From contig NZ_LQPG01000026.1 in assembly GCF_002102265.1 (NCBI RefSeq), positions 95,249 to 159,248 on the forward strand: DNA of 64,000 nucleotides. Direction: 5' to 3'. The notes under the pieces are model-generated. The model was given only the letters and a program-made list of their open reading frames with translations, had not been told where the DNA came from and did not search any database. The stretch comes from Mycolicibacter longobardus (GTDB lineage Bacteria; Actinomycetota; Actinomycetes; Mycobacteriales; Mycobacteriaceae). The position numbers were made by a program, and so were the translations under genes. This document shows positions 1-12,952 of this stretch, piece by piece; position 1 is the stretch's first letter; every line of letters starts with the position of its first letter.

Positions 1-95
1 GGCCGAAGGTGTGGCCCCCGGTGCGCCGGATCGACGGGGCGTTCGGCGACCGGAACCTGGTCTGTTCGTGCCCCCCGGTGGACGCCTTCGCCTGA
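1..95 (+). CDS. gcvP: Glycine cleavage P-protein (glycine dehydrogenase), C-terminal end only
   Basis: This is the last 30 codons of a gene entering from the left edge, read in the frame that starts at base 3 and ends at TGA 93-95. The tail reads [18 protein letters not shown] and then a cysteine pair (CSC), ending DAFA. This matches the conserved C-terminus of the pyridoxal-phosphate glycine decarboxylase of the glycine cleavage system. In M. tuberculosis the equivalent gene (Rv1832) also lies just upstream of the Rv1836c-glcB block. Only the C-terminus is visible, so the catalytic lysine cannot be checked. Confidence 0.8.
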   Translation, partial: PKVWPPVRRIDGAFGDRNLVCSCPPVDAFA

Positions 96-113
96 GCGCA
101 AGCTAAAAAGAGT

Positions 114-132
114 CTAGGATCGCCTTACTTAA
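114..132 (+). promoter_or_regulatory. Candidate -10 box overlapping a weak iron-box (IdeR-like) sequence
   Basis: CTAGGATCGCCTTACTTAA matches 13 of 19 positions of the mycobacterial IdeR consensus (TTAGGTTAGGCTAACCTAA), counted by eye. Its first part contains TAGGAT at 115-120, a good SigA -10 hexamer. Transcription from it would give a leader of about 38 nt carrying the AGGAGG ribosome binding site at 155-160 before the GTG at 165. The -10 is reasonable. IdeR control is a weaker inference because four of the mismatches fall in the centre. Confidence 0.35.
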
Positions 133-164
133 TTCATGGTTGAGGCTAGTACCTAGGAGGACTC

Positions 165-1193
165 GTGCAGAAGTCCGTTTCTCGCTCCTGCGCCACAGCC
201 GGCATCGCCCTGGTCGGTGCCGGGATCGTCGCGGTCGCACCGGTCACGGTGTCGCCAATGGCCTCCGCGGTCTCGCCTGCCGTGGCGCTGACCGCCTTCT
301 ACGACGACATGGATCTCGGCGGCGTGATCGACCAGGTCCGTCTCGGCACTTTGACCCTCGGGGGATTGCTGAGCGGTCTGGGGCTCAGCGACGAAGGCAT
401 GGGGGACCTGCTGAAGCTGGCCACCAACGTCGGCACTCTGGGCGAATTGCTGGACTTTTTGGGCATGGGTGACTTGGGGTTGAGCCCCTACAGCCTGACT
501 GCCCTCCTGGGGCTGGACACCGACCTCTATCTCGACTTCTACCAGAACCTCGACCTGGACCTCGAGCTCGACAACTTCAGGCTCGTCGACGTGCTGAGCG
601 GGTTCGGCATCAGCCCCGAGATCCCGCTCGGTCTGGGCCAGTTGCTCGTCGGTCTCAGCGACGGCAGCCTGGCCGACGCACAACTTGGCAGCCTGCTGTC
701 GGACGTCGGCCTGTTGCCGGCAGTCCTCGGTTTGCTCACCTCGACGGGAGACCCGCTGTTGACCAGCCTCGTCAGCGGTCTGCTGGGCGCCGATGACCTG
801 GAAGCCTTCCTCAACAACGTCACCTTCGGCGATCTGTTGGGCGGCTTGAGCATCGGCGAGCCAGTCAGTTCGCTGCTGGCCAATCTGGGTGGTGCCGTCC
901 TGTCCGTCGGCAACCTGACCGTCGGCGGCATTCTGGTAGATCTCGGCGTCGCCGATTCCACAGCCGGCCTGACGTTGAACGATCTGTCGGGTGGGCTGGG
1001 CGGTGTACTGATCGGGGGTCCGCTCGGACTGGAGATCACCGGGTTGTTGAACGGTCTGGACCTGGGTGGACTGGTCGGCTTTCTGGGGCTCGATGACCTG
1101 TCGCTCAACCTGGGCGGCCTTGTCGGGGACTGGGTGAACCCGTACCTGGCGGACCTCCTCGAGGGACTCGCTCAGGTCCTAGTTCAGGGCTGA
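165..1193 (+). CDS. Secreted Leu/Gly-rich repeat protein, function unknown
   Basis: A 342-residue protein starting at GTG 165, placed by the strong AGGAGG at 155-160. Residues 1 to about 43 form a signal peptide (basic start, then a long Ala/Val/Gly core). The rest is built of irregular 12-20-residue units around G-x-L-L-x-G-L-G with regularly placed Asp and no cysteine. This resembles the low-complexity secreted proteins common in slow-growing mycobacteria, but it has no PE or PPE N-terminal motif. The repeats suggest a beta-solenoid or surface-associated structure; that is an inference. I recognise no enzymatic motif. It is transcribed away from the convergent VWA gene, with only 14 bp between the two stop codons. 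Confidence 0.8.
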   Translation: MQKSVSRSCATAGIALVGAGIVAVAPVTVSPMASAVSPAVALTAFYDDMDLGGVIDQVRLGTLTLGGLLSGLGLSDEGMGDLLKLATNVGTLGELLDFLGMGDLGLSPYSLTALLGLDTDLYLDFYQNLDLDLELDNFRLVDVLSGFGISPEIPLGLGQLLVGLSDGSLADAQLGSLLSDVGLLPAVLGLLTSTGDPLLTSLVSGLLGADDLEAFLNNVTFGDLLGGLSIGEPVSSLLANLGGAVLSVGNLTVGGILVDLGVADSTAGLTLNDLSGGLGGVLIGGPLGLEITGLLNGLDLGGLVGFLGLDDLSLNLGGLVGDWVNPYLADLLEGLAQVLVQG

Positions 1194-1207
1194 GTAGGGC
1201 ACAGACC

Positions 1208-3334
1208 TCAGTTCATCAGCGAGTTCAGTGCGCCGGCCAGTTCGGGGGAGCTCGCCCCGCGCAGGTTCTGGTAGGTGCCCCCGGAAAGTTGGGCCACCGA
1301 TTGCCAGGTCGCCCGGTCCGGGTCGGCCCCGAAGTCGATGACGTTGACGGCGACCGGGCGTTCGGGGTCGGTGTTCTGCCGGATGAACTCCTGCAGCCCG
1401 GGTCCGTCCAAAGTGCGGTCGGTATGCGGGCCGGCGGTGATGACCAGGATCGAATTATTCTGGCCAGCACTGTAATTGGCCAACGCCTGGGTGTAGATCA
1501 GCCGCAGCGTGGTGAAGGAGACGGCGCCGCCGGATGTCGAACTCAGCTCGTTGAGCTCGCTGGTCAGGGACGCCGCCCGGGTTCCGCCGTTGACCTGTTC
1601 GTCCAGCGGTCCGCCGGTAACCACGTTGCGGCCCTCCACGCCGTCGAATGTCCACAGGCCCACCGAGGAATTCGCCGGCAGCGCCTTGATCCGCTGGTCC
1701 AGTGCGGCGATCACATGGGCCAACCGGCTCTTGCCGCCCTCGTCGGTGGTCATGGACAGGTCGAGCATGAGCGTGACCGCCGCACTACCCGGAAGGGTGG
1801 TCAGTGCATTGGCCAGGGTGGCTCGCGTCGCATCGTCGCCCACCGACAAGGTGTCCGACATCGCCGGGAACTTGGTGACGTCGCTGCTGGGCGCCGCGAC
1901 GCCTTCGACACGGAAGCCGGCCTTGGCCAACTCGGCCAGCTGGTCCGGCTTCCGGGCGAACCGGGCGAACTCGCTGGCCGCACTGACCTGCTCCTGTGAC
2001 AACCACGAGCCGGCGAGCAACACGGTGGGGTAGTCGGCGACCGGCACCGGCCCCGGGGGCAGCCAGAAGCCCAACGCGCTGGCCGGATCTGACAGCGATT
2101 GACCGCGGGTGAACAGCTGCTGTTCGGTGGTCACCACCGCATGCACCGGCGCGGCGGCCAGATCCCCTTGGCGGAGCAGTACGTTCATCGCCTCGGCAAG
2201 TGAACTGTCGGCGAGCTGAGGCTGGGCGCCGGCCAGCCGGTGCACCGCCCCGATCCCGTCGGTGGCGGGTGCGCCCTTGGGGGCGGCGCCGGCCGCTACC
2301 GCCTCGCCGGCGAGGAAGGCGGCGTCGCCGTTGCCGCCGATCGGCAGTGCCAGCCGCAGCGGGCCCCAGCCGGCCAGTCCGATCCGGCCCAGTGCGTCGG
2401 GTTCGGTCTGCAGGTCCGGCAGACTCGCCCAACTCTGTTTCTGCAACGCGGTTTTGAGCTCGGGTCGGATCGCCAGCAGCACCGGCGAGGTGACCAGGGA
2501 GCGGCTGTCGCTGACGGTTTCCGCGCCGGCGGATGCTTGCAGCCGCGCCGCGGAGACCGAACTGCCCGGAACCCACAGCGCCGGGCGCTGGCCCAGCTGC
2601 GCCGGCCAGTCGCCGATGAAGCCACTGACGACGGCATCGGAATCCACCGGCTTGACCTGCACTGACACGCAGCGATCACCCACCGGCTTGGCGGTCTTGT
2701 TGAACCGGTCGGCGAAGCCCTGCATGTGGTCGGCGATCGATGGATCGGCGACCACGGCAACCGTCAGATCACCGTCGGCGCAGTTGCCGGCGGCGTCGGC
2801 AGAGCGATGCGACAACGAGTTGCCGAAGAAGCGCCACAGGATCACCGCGCCCACCAGGACGACCACCGTCACCAGCGCGGCGATCACGCCGACGCTGACA
2901 CCGCGCGGACCCCCCGAGTCGTTGCGGTGCCGGCGCCACAGCTCCAGGTCGCGGTGGCCGCCGCGCGGCTCCTCCCGATCAGTCGGCGGCAGCTCATCAG
3001 CCCGACCGCCCACCGCCGCGAAAGGACCTGTTCGGTAACGTGATTCGTCCTCCGGGCCGCCGCGGCGCATGTACTGAGCCGGGTCGGCCTCGTCAAACCC
3101 GGGGTCATAGCCCCCGTCATAGCCCGCGTCGTATTCGGGCTCATATTCCGAGTCGCCCGCAAAGGTGTCGTCGTAGAAGGCGTCCTGGTAGTCGTCTACG
3201 TACTCGTCGTCGTCCGGGTCGCCGAAACCGAAGGGATCGGGAACACCCGGGTCGTCGCGGCCGAAGTCCGGCCCCTCGCGGTCGAACGCGTCGTCGCCGA
3301 AATCGTCGGAGCCGGGGAAACTGTGCTTACCCAC
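1208..3334 (-). CDS. Membrane-anchored protein with substrate-binding-like and VWA domains (Rv1836c-like)
   Basis: 708 residues from a GTG start. The first ~145 residues are very acidic and rich in Asp, Tyr and Gly, probably cytoplasmic and disordered. One membrane helix follows (about 148-170, VGVIAALVTVVVLVGAVILW). The outer part begins with a type-2 periplasmic-binding-like fold (NCADGDLTVAVVADPSIADH onward) and ends in a von Willebrand A domain whose MIDAS motif reads DLSMT in place of DxSxS. M. tuberculosis Rv1836c has the same layout and also sits next to glcB. It probably binds a ligand or partner at the cell surface. The substrate is unknown. Confidence 0.85.
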   Translation of the reverse strand: MGKHSFPGSDDFGDDAFDREGPDFGRDDPGVPDPFGFGDPDDDEYVDDYQDAFYDDTFAGDSEYEPEYDAGYDGGYDPGFDEADPAQYMRRGGPEDESRYRTGPFAAVGGRADELPPTDREEPRGGHRDLELWRRHRNDSGGPRGVSVGVIAALVTVVVLVGAVILWRFFGNSLSHRSADAAGNCADGDLTVAVVADPSIADHMQGFADRFNKTAKPVGDRCVSVQVKPVDSDAVVSGFIGDWPAQLGQRPALWVPGSSVSAARLQASAGAETVSDSRSLVTSPVLLAIRPELKTALQKQSWASLPDLQTEPDALGRIGLAGWGPLRLALPIGGNGDAAFLAGEAVAAGAAPKGAPATDGIGAVHRLAGAQPQLADSSLAEAMNVLLRQGDLAAAPVHAVVTTEQQLFTRGQSLSDPASALGFWLPPGPVPVADYPTVLLAGSWLSQEQVSAASEFARFARKPDQLAELAKAGFRVEGVAAPSSDVTKFPAMSDTLSVGDDATRATLANALTTLPGSAAVTLMLDLSMTTDEGGKSRLAHVIAALDQRIKALPANSSVGLWTFDGVEGRNVVTGGPLDEQVNGGTRAASLTSELNELSSTSGGAVSFTTLRLIYTQALANYSAGQNNSILVITAGPHTDRTLDGPGLQEFIRQNTDPERPVAVNVIDFGADPDRATWQSVAQLSGGTYQNLRGASSPELAGALNSLMN

Positions 3335-3402
3335 GGTGGGTGCGTCCTCTCCGCCTGGTCAGCTGTCCGGCCACGGTTATTTCCACTCAGGTCTGCGCAG
3401 GG

Positions 3403-5601
3403 TCAGACACCGGCCCGGGCTTTGAACTCACGCCGCCGCCGATGCAGGATCGGCTCGGTGTAGCCGTTGGGCTGTGTAGTTCCGGACAGAATCAGTTCGC
3501 GCGCGGCCGCGAACGCGATGTTGTCATCGAAATCCGGTGCCATCGGGCGGTAATTCGGGTCACCCGCATTCTGCCGGTCCACCGCGGGAGCCATCCGCTC
3601 CAGGCTGGACTGCACATCATCGGCGGTGATCACCCCGTGCCGCAACCAGTTCGCCAGCAGCTGCGACGAAATCCGCAGCGTGGCACGGTCTTCCATCAGA
3701 GCCACATCGTGGATGTCGGGCACCTTCGAGCATCCCACGCCCTGATCGATCCAGCGCACCACGTAGCCGAGGATCGACTGGCAGTTGTTGTCGACCTCCT
3801 CGCGGATCTCGTCGGGCGCCCACGCCAGGCCCTCCGAGAGCGGGATGGTCAACAGCTGATCGATGGTGGCGCGGCGCTTTCCGGCCAGCTCCTGCTGCAC
3901 CTCGAACACATCCACCTGGTGGTAGTGCATCGCGTGCAGGGTGGCGGCCGTCGGCGACGGCACCCAGGCGGTGCTCGCACCGGCGCGCGGGTGGCCGATC
4001 TTCTGGGCGACCATGTCGGCCATCAGGTCGGTCATCGCCCACATGCCCTTGCCGATCTGGGCGTGACCGGGCAGCCCGGTGGCCAGACCGGCGTCGACGT
4101 TGTTGTCCTCGTAGGCCAGGATCCACGGCTGCGACTTCATGGTCGCCTTGCGCACCATCGGCCCGGCCTCCATGGAGGTGTGGATCTCGTCGCCGGTGCG
4201 GTCCAGGAAGCCGGTGTTGATGAACACCACCCGATCCGCGGCGGCCTTGATACAGGCCCGCAGGTTGACCGTGGTGCGCCGCTCCTCGTCCATGATCCCG
4301 ATCTTGAGGGTGGCCTGCGGCAGGCCCAGCACGTCCTCGACCCGGCTGAACAGCTCGGCGGTGAAGGCCACCTCGTCGGGGCCGTGCATCTTCGGCTTGA
4401 CGATGTAGATCGACCCGGTGCGGCTGTTGACCAGCGGCCCGTTGCCGTCGGAGGCGCTCAGGCCGTGCATGGCGATCAGACCGGTGAACAGCGCGTCCTG
4501 AATGCCTTCGAACACCTCTGTGCTTTCGCCGCCGTCGGCGCCGATGACGATGGCGTCGTTGGTCATCAGGTGGCCCACGTTGCGGACGAACATCAGGCTG
4601 CGGCCCGGCAGGGTCAAGGTGCCGCCGTCCCGGGAGGTGAACTCACGGTCGGTGGCCAGGGTGCGGGTGAAGGTCTTGCCACCCTTGCTGACCTCCTCGG
4701 CCAGATCGCCGCGGTTGAGGCCCAGCCAGTTGCGGTAACCCAGCACCTTGTCCTCGGCGTCGACCGCGGCCACCGAGTCCTCGAAGTCCATGATCGTGGT
4801 GACCGCCGATTCGAGCACCACGTCTTTGATGCCGGCGGCGTCGGTCGCCCCGATCGGTGATTCCGGGTCGATCAGGATCTCGATGTGCAGCCCGTGGTGG
4901 GACAGCAGCACCGACGACGGAGACTCCGTGGAGCCGAGATAGCCGACGAACTGATCAGGATCGGCCAGGCCGACCGAGAAGTCGTCGCCGAGAGTCGCCA
5001 GCAGTTGGCCGTCATCGATCTTCAGGCCGGTGATGTCGGACCACCCGCCGGACGCCAGCGGGGTCGCGCCGTCCAGGAACTTGCGGGCATAGGCGATCAC
5101 CTTGTCGCCGCGAACCGGGTTGTAGCCGGTTCCCTTCTCCGCGCCGTCGTCCTCGCTGATCACGTCGGTGCCGTACAGCGCGTCATAGAGCGAACCCCAG
5201 CGGGCGTTGGCGGCGTTGAGGGCGAACCGGGCGTTGAGCACCGGCACCACCAGCTGGGGGCCGGCCTGCACGGCGATCTCGTCGTCGACGCCGGCGGTGG
5301 TGACGGTGAAGTCCTCCGGCTCGGGCAGCAGGTAGCCGATCTCGGTGAGGAAAGCCCGGTAGGCCTCGGTGTCCAGCGGCTCGATCACCCGGTGGCGGTG
5401 CCACTTGTCGATCTGCGCCTGCAACTCGTCACGACGGGCCAGCAGCTCCTGGTTCTTGGGCGTCAGGTCGGCGACGACCTTGTCCACGCCGGCCCAGAAG
5501 CTGTCCGGGTCCAAGCCGGTGCCCGGCAGCGCCTCGTCGGTGATGAAGTCGTACAGCGTGCGAGCCACCCGCAATTCGCCCACCGACACGCGGTCCGTCA
5601 T
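3403..5601 (-). CDS. glcB: Malate synthase G
   Basis: Condenses glyoxylate with acetyl-CoA to malate in the glyoxylate shunt. The protein is 732 residues, normal for the monomeric G isoform, and follows M. tuberculosis GlcB almost throughout. Landmarks are [20 protein letters not shown], the [20 protein letters not shown] stretch, [32 protein letters not shown] and the C-terminal [18 protein letters not shown] start at ATG 5601 (MTDRVSVG), which matches the M. tuberculosis start and has GGAGGAA 5 nt upstream. An in-frame ATG 21 bp further up lies inside that leader. The gene downstream is the VWA protein, 68 bp away. Confidence 0.97.
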   Translation of the reverse strand: MTDRVSVGELRVARTLYDFITDEALPGTGLDPDSFWAGVDKVVADLTPKNQELLARRDELQAQIDKWHRHRVIEPLDTEAYRAFLTEIGYLLPEPEDFTVTTAGVDDEIAVQAGPQLVVPVLNARFALNAANARWGSLYDALYGTDVISEDDGAEKGTGYNPVRGDKVIAYARKFLDGATPLASGGWSDITGLKIDDGQLLATLGDDFSVGLADPDQFVGYLGSTESPSSVLLSHHGLHIEILIDPESPIGATDAAGIKDVVLESAVTTIMDFEDSVAAVDAEDKVLGYRNWLGLNRGDLAEEVSKGGKTFTRTLATDREFTSRDGGTLTLPGRSLMFVRNVGHLMTNDAIVIGADGGESTEVFEGIQDALFTGLIAMHGLSASDGNGPLVNSRTGSIYIVKPKMHGPDEVAFTAELFSRVEDVLGLPQATLKIGIMDEERRTTVNLRACIKAAADRVVFINTGFLDRTGDEIHTSMEAGPMVRKATMKSQPWILAYEDNNVDAGLATGLPGHAQIGKGMWAMTDLMADMVAQKIGHPRAGASTAWVPSPTAATLHAMHYHQVDVFEVQQELAGKRRATIDQLLTIPLSEGLAWAPDEIREEVDNNCQSILGYVVRWIDQGVGCSKVPDIHDVALMEDRATLRISSQLLANWLRHGVITADDVQSSLERMAPAVDRQNAGDPNYRPMAPDFDDNIAFAAARELILSGTTQPNGYTEPILHRRRREFKARAGV

Positions 5602-5631
5602 GATTTCCTCCCTCATAGCCAATCCACCACC

Positions 5632-6531
5632 TTACCGGCCGACAGCGCGGCTCTCTGCATCCTTGACCGCGGCCAACCGGTCACACCGACTGAGCAGGGC
5701 GGCCCGCAGCGGTGCGGCGCGCTGGGCGATTGTGCCTTGGTGCCGGACGTATTCGGCACGGCCGGCCGGGTTTTCGATCGGTATGGGCGCATAGCCATAG
5801 CCGCTCAGGTCGTACGGGCTGGCCCGCATGTCGAGCTCGCGCGCGTCGGCGGCCAACTGCAGGCAGTCCAGCAGCAGCTCGGAATCGATCAGTGGTCCCA
5901 GCTTGTAACACCACTTGTACAAGTCCATGTTCGCGTGCAGGCAACCCGGTTGCTCCCAATCGGTTTGGGTGGCCCGACGGGGTGCGCCGGCGTTACGCGG
6001 CGCCGCCGCGGCGGTGAAGAAACGGAACGCGTCGAAGTGCGTGCAGCGCAACGGTGTTGACTCGACCACCCCGTCCACCTCGGCCGCGGAGAGCCGCAGC
6101 GGAACGTGGCCGTGCCGGACCGCGTCGCTGCGATACACCATCGCCCACTCGTGCAGACCGAAGCAGTTCAGCTGTGCCGGCCGCGCAGCGGTGGCGCGCA
6201 ACAGACTTGCGATGAACGTCACGGTGTCGGCCCGCTCACGCGCGAAGCCCGCGTCCACGCGCACCGTCCCGTCGGCCACGGTGTACCCGCGGCGCCCGCG
6301 ATAGTCGCGCAGCGCGGCCGCGCCGGTGAGGGCCACCCAGAAGCCGGGATTCCAGCTGCGCAGCTGCCGTGGCCGCAGGCTGTAGTAGCTGAACAGGAAC
6401 TTCGGCACCGGGTCGCCGGCGGAGATCCGGCGTAACCGGGGCGCCAGGAAGCCCTCCAGGCGCAGCCGGTACGCCTGGGCCCTGGCCTGCCACTGCGCGG
6501 CGTCCAGCTCGGATTCGACCAGGTCAGACAC
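5632..6531 (-). CDS. Conserved protein annotated in actinobacteria as 3-methyladenine DNA glycosylase-like
   Basis: 299 residues, soluble, rich in Arg, Ala and Trp. I recognise the family (FLFSYYSLRPRQLRSWNPGF near the N-terminus; CLHANMDLYKWCYKLGP and LLLDCLQLAADARELDMRAS near the C-terminus) as a conserved actinobacterial protein often labelled 3-methyladenine DNA glycosylase. I see no helix-hairpin-helix or other classical glycosylase motif, so that label is weak. Its start overlaps the stop of the upstream CNNM gene by 8 bp, so it is translationally coupled as the last gene of a three-gene unit. Confidence 0.6.
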   Translation of the reverse strand: MSDLVESELDAAQWQARAQAYRLRLEGFLAPRLRRISAGDPVPKFLFSYYSLRPRQLRSWNPGFWVALTGAAALRDYRGRRGYTVADGTVRVDAGFARERADTVTFIASLLRATAARPAQLNCFGLHEWAMVYRSDAVRHGHVPLRLSAAEVDGVVESTPLRCTHFDAFRFFTAAAAPRNAGAPRRATQTDWEQPGCLHANMDLYKWCYKLGPLIDSELLLDCLQLAADARELDMRASPYDLSGYGYAPIPIENPAGRAEYVRHQGTIAQRAAPLRAALLSRCDRLAAVKDAESRAVGR

Positions 6532-7585
6532 GATGCGTTCCGTCGCGGACGGTGCCGACGACGTCCTGGACCATGTCCTCGAGGGTCACCATCGCCACCG
6601 CCGTGCCGTCGGCGGCGACCGCCAGGGCCAGATGACTGTTACTGCGCCGCATCCGCGACAACGCGTCGGCCAGCGGCAGCGAAGCGGGAACCCGGGGCAG
6701 CGGCCGGACGGCGGCGATATCCACAACAGCCTCAGCTGCCTCAGCAGCCCCTTCGCTGAGCGCCAGCACGTCCTTGATATGCAGGTAGCCGACGTATTCG
6801 CCCTGGTCGACGACCGGGAACCGCGAGTAACCGGTCTGGGCGAAGGCCTTCTCGACGGCGGCCAGGGTAGGCCCGCGGCCGGGGGCCGCCGCCGGCACGG
6901 CACGGATGTCGCCGACCGGCAGCGCAACGTCAGCGACCACCCTCGTGCGGATCTGCAGCGCGCGGGTCAACCGGGTGTACTCCTCCAGATCCAGCAGGCC
7001 CGCCGAGACCGATTCGGCGATCATCTCGCTCAATTCGACGGTGGACACCGTGATCTCCAGCTCGTCCTTGGGCTCGACCCGCACGGCGCGCAGTGTGACG
7101 TTGGCGCACCAGTTGTAGAAGACGATGAACGGCCGAGCAGCCGCCATGTAGACCAGATACGGCGGGATCAGCAGCATCGCCGCCGTCTCGGGGCCTGCCA
7201 GGGCGATGTTCTTGGGCACCATCTCGCCCAACAGCACATGCAGCGTCACCACGATCGTCAACGCGACAATGAACGCCACGGTGTGCAACAGCGCGTCGGG
7301 GATTCCCACCAGCCGGAACGCAGGCTCGAGGAGATCGGCGACGGCCGGTTCACCGATGCGGCCGAGCAGAATCGAGCACACCGTAACGCCCAACTGCGCC
7401 CCGGCCAGCATTCGTGACAGCTGCTCGCCGGCCCGGATCACCGTGACCGCGCTTTGCCTGCCCTGTTCGGCCAGCGCCTCGAGCCGGTCGCGTCGCGCTG
7501 ATATCAGCGAAAACTCGGCGGCGACGAAGAAGGCGTTCGCCGCGAGCAGCAGCACGGTCAACGCGACGTTGAACAGATCAGCCAT
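6524..7585 (-). CDS. CNNM/CorC-type membrane protein with CBS pair (Rv1841c-like)
   Basis: 353 residues. The N-terminal DUF21 (CNNM) membrane domain spans about 1-170, beginning [20 protein letters not shown] and containing [10 protein letters not shown], a conserved family motif. A CBS-domain pair follows (about 205-345; [26 protein letters not shown]). The C-terminal CorC_HlyC cap found in the longer neighbour is missing. The family is linked to divalent-cation (Mg/Co) homeostasis in other bacteria. It overlaps the upstream paralogue by 8 bp; the two may form a hetero-oligomer (inference). Confidence 0.88.
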   Translation of the reverse strand: MADLFNVALTVLLLAANAFFVAAEFSLISARRDRLEALAEQGRQSAVTVIRAGEQLSRMLAGAQLGVTVCSILLGRIGEPAVADLLEPAFRLVGIPDALLHTVAFIVALTIVVTLHVLLGEMVPKNIALAGPETAAMLLIPPYLVYMAAARPFIVFYNWCANVTLRAVRVEPKDELEITVSTVELSEMIAESVSAGLLDLEEYTRLTRALQIRTRVVADVALPVGDIRAVPAAAPGRGPTLAAVEKAFAQTGYSRFPVVDQGEYVGYLHIKDVLALSEGAAEAAEAVVDIAAVRPLPRVPASLPLADALSRMRRSNSHLALAVAADGTAVAMVTLEDMVQDVVGTVRDGTHRV

Positions 7586-8924
7586 CGGCGTGCCCCAGCC
7601 GGGTGAGCACCAGCAGGTCGATACGCCGGCCGTCCATCCGGACCACCCGCGCCAGCCAGCGGGGCGCGTGCCCGGACAGCTCGTCGGGGTTGAATGCGGT
7701 CAGCTCGACGGTCTCGCCGGCCGCCGGAATGTGGCCCAGTTCCTGGAGCACCAGCCCGCCGATGGTCTCGTAGGAACCCTCCGGCGCGCGGTAGCCGGTG
7801 GCCGCAGCCACCTCGTCGATGCGCAGCAGGCCCGACACCTGCCAGCCACCGCCGGACGCGACCACGTCCGGGGTGGCGTCGTCGTGTTCGTCGCGGACAT
7901 CGCCCACGATCTCCTCGATGAGGTCCTCCACGGTGACCATGCCCGCGGTGCCGCCGTACTCGTCGACGACCATGGCCGCCTGCTGTCCGTTGGCCCGGAT
8001 CTGTTCCATCACCGCGTCGCCGTCCAGGGTGGACGGCACCACCGCGACGGGTTGGGCCACAGCCGTCACCGGGGTGGCGGCCCGATCGGCGACAGCCACC
8101 GCGAACACCCGTTTGACGTGGACGATGCCGACCGTGGCGTCCAGGTCACCGTCGACGACCGGGAACCGGGAGAAACCGGTGTCGATAGCTGCCGCGACGA
8201 GGTCGGCAACGGTATCGCCGGCCTGCAGGCTCACGATCTTGGATCGCGGCGTCATCAGCTCCGCGGCGGTCAGCGCGCCGAACCGCAGCGACCCCCCCAC
8301 CAGGGCCGCGGTGGTCGGGTCGAGGGCGCCGCTGCGCGCGGAATTGCGCACCAGCGACGCCAGCTCCCTCGCCGAGCGAGCCGACGCCAGGCGCTCGGCG
8401 GGCTCGATGCCGAGCCGCTGCAGGATCCGGTTCGCCGTCCCGTTGGTCACCTTGATCGCGATCGCGAACAGCCGCGAGAACAGCAGTTGCGGCCCGGCTA
8501 CCGCCCGGGCGATCGGCAGCGGGCGCGCCACCGCCAGGTTCTTGGGCACCAACTCGCCGAAGACCATCGACACTGAGGTGGCGATCACCAGGGCCAGCAA
8601 CAACGCCACCCCGGCGGCGGTCCGATCGGACAGGCCCAGCGCCTCCAGCGGGGGGCGCAGCCACCGGGCCAGCACCGGTTCGGCCAGATAACCCGTGGCC
8701 AGCGTGGTGATCGAGATACCCAGCTGGGCGCCGGACAGCTGGAATGACAGAGTGCGATGAGCCTCTTGGATGTAGGCATCACGACGGCCGCCGCGACGGG
8801 CGTTGGCCTCCACGGCGCTGCGTTCCAGGGTGGTCAGCGAGAACTCGGCGGCGACGAATACCGCGGTGCCCAGGGTGAGGACCGCGAATGCCAACAGGCT
8901 GCCCACAGTGACTATCAGGCTCAT
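7578..8924 (-). CDS. CNNM/CorC-type membrane protein with CBS pair and C-terminal cap (Rv1842c-like)
   Basis: 448 residues. DUF21 membrane domain (about 1-190; [10 protein letters not shown]), CBS pair (about 210-335; [30 protein letters not shown]) and a CorC_HlyC cap (about 345-440; [16 protein letters not shown]). It is the first gene of the CNNM pair; its stop overlaps the start of the next gene, so translation is coupled. The short form followed by the long form is also seen in M. tuberculosis Rv1841c-Rv1842c. Older annotation as hemolysin comes from the TlyC name and is not supported by anything in the sequence. A role in metal-ion efflux or uptake is inferred from the family. Confidence 0.88.
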   Translation of the reverse strand: MSLIVTVGSLLAFAVLTLGTAVFVAAEFSLTTLERSAVEANARRGGRRDAYIQEAHRTLSFQLSGAQLGISITTLATGYLAEPVLARWLRPPLEALGLSDRTAAGVALLLALVIATSVSMVFGELVPKNLAVARPLPIARAVAGPQLLFSRLFAIAIKVTNGTANRILQRLGIEPAERLASARSARELASLVRNSARSGALDPTTAALVGGSLRFGALTAAELMTPRSKIVSLQAGDTVADLVAAAIDTGFSRFPVVDGDLDATVGIVHVKRVFAVAVADRAATPVTAVAQPVAVVPSTLDGDAVMEQIRANGQQAAMVVDEYGGTAGMVTVEDLIEEIVGDVRDEHDDATPDVVASGGGWQVSGLLRIDEVAAATGYRAPEGSYETIGGLVLQELGHIPAAGETVELTAFNPDELSGHAPRWLARVVRMDGRRIDLLVLTRLGHADG

Positions 8925-8948
8925 CGGATGCTCATCGCGGTGTGGAGC

Positions 8949-11447
<2,499 letters not shown>

Positions 11448-11451
<4 letters not shown>

Positions 11452-12896
11452 GCCGGTACTTCGCTGCGGTCGGCACTCCACAGCGTGTGGAACTTGCCCG
11501 GCATATCCACCCGCCCGTAGCTGTGCGCGCCGAAGTAGTCACGCTGAGCCTGGGTCAGGGCGGCCGGCAGTCGCTCGGTCCGGAGGCCGTCGTAGTAGGC
11601 CAGGGCCGAGGAGAAACCGGGCGCCGGGATACCCAGACTGACCGCCGTGGTCACCACCCGCCGCCACGAGTCGATGGCAGCCTCGACCGCGCTGCGGAAA
11701 TACGGCGCGGCCAGCAGGCTCACCAGGTCGGCGTCGGTGTCGAAGGCCTCTTTGATGCGGTTGAGGAACTTCGCGCGAATGATGCAGCCGCCGCGCCAGA
11801 TGGTCGCCAGATCTCCCGGGGTGACATTCCAGCCGTGTTCGGCACTGCCGGCCTGAATCTGGTTGAAACCCTGCGCATAAGCGACGATCTTGGACGCGTA
11901 CAGCGCCTGGCGGACGTCCTCGGTGAACCGGGCCGCATCGGCGGGGAGCTCCCCGAGCGATCCGGAGGCCAGGCCCGCCGCGGCGCGGCGCTGGGGGACC
12001 GAGCCCGACAGCGCCCGAGCGAACACCGCCTCGGCGATGCCGGTCACCGGAACGCCCAGGTCCAGCGCGGATTTCACCGTCCAGCGGCCGGTGCCCTTCT
12101 GCTCGGCTTCGTCGACGATGATGTCGACCAGCGGCTTGCCGGTCTTGGCGTCCACCTGACGCAGTACCTCGGCGGTGATCTCGACCAGGTAGCTGTCCAG
12201 TTCCCCGGCGTTCCACTCGGTGAACACCTCGGCGATCTGCGGCGCCGACAATCCCAGCCCGTCGCGCAGCAACTGGTACGCCTCGCCGATCAGCTGCATA
12301 TCGGAGTACTCGATGCCGTTGTGCACCATCTTGACGAAGTGGCCCGCCCCATCCGGCCCGATGTGGGTGCAGCACGGCACCCCGTCGACGTGCGCGGAGA
12401 TCTCCTCCAGCAGCGGGCCCAGCGATTCGTAGGACTCCTTGGGGCCGCCGGGCATGATCGAGGGCCCGTTGAGCGCGCCCTCCTCGCCGCCGGAGATACC
12501 GGCCCCGACGAAGTGCAGGCCGCGAGCGGCCATCGCCTTCTCCCGGCGGATGGTGTCGGTGTAGAGCGCGTTGCCGCCGTCGATGATGATGTCGCCGGGC
12601 TCCATCGCGTCGGCGAGTTCGTTGATGACGGCGTCGGTCGGGTCGCCGGCCTTGACCATGATCAGCACCCGGCGCGGCTTTTCCAGGGCGGCAAGGAATT
12701 CCGGGATCGACTCGCTGCGCACGAAGTTCCCCTCGGAACCGTAGGCGTCCAGCAGCGCGTCTGTTTTGGCGACCGACCGGTTGTGCAGGGCGACGGTGTA
12801 GCCATGGCTGGCGAAGTTGCGCGCGATGTTGGACCCCATGACGGCCAGACCGGTCACTCCGATCTGGGCGGTGCCGACAACCTTCGACGCGCTCAT
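11448..12896 (-). CDS. gnd1: 6-phosphogluconate dehydrogenase, decarboxylating (long form)
   Basis: 482 residues, the usual length of the NADP-dependent dimeric form. It converts 6-phosphogluconate to ribulose 5-phosphate with CO2 release in the pentose phosphate pathway. Motifs: GLAVMGSNIARNFASHGYTV (dinucleotide binding), FVGAGISGGEEGALNGPSIM, HFVKMVHNGIEYSDMQLI and a tail with YFGAHSYGR. ATG 12896 (MSASKVVG) has AAAGGCGA 6-8 nt upstream; the longer open frame overlaps the M56 gene and is discarded. A second, shorter 6PGDH lies at 52744-53763. Confidence 0.96.
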
Positions 12897-12952
12897 ATAT
12901 TCGCCTTTCGGTGGTAGAGGATCCCGATCCGAGGTACGCCGGGCGGCGTGGG

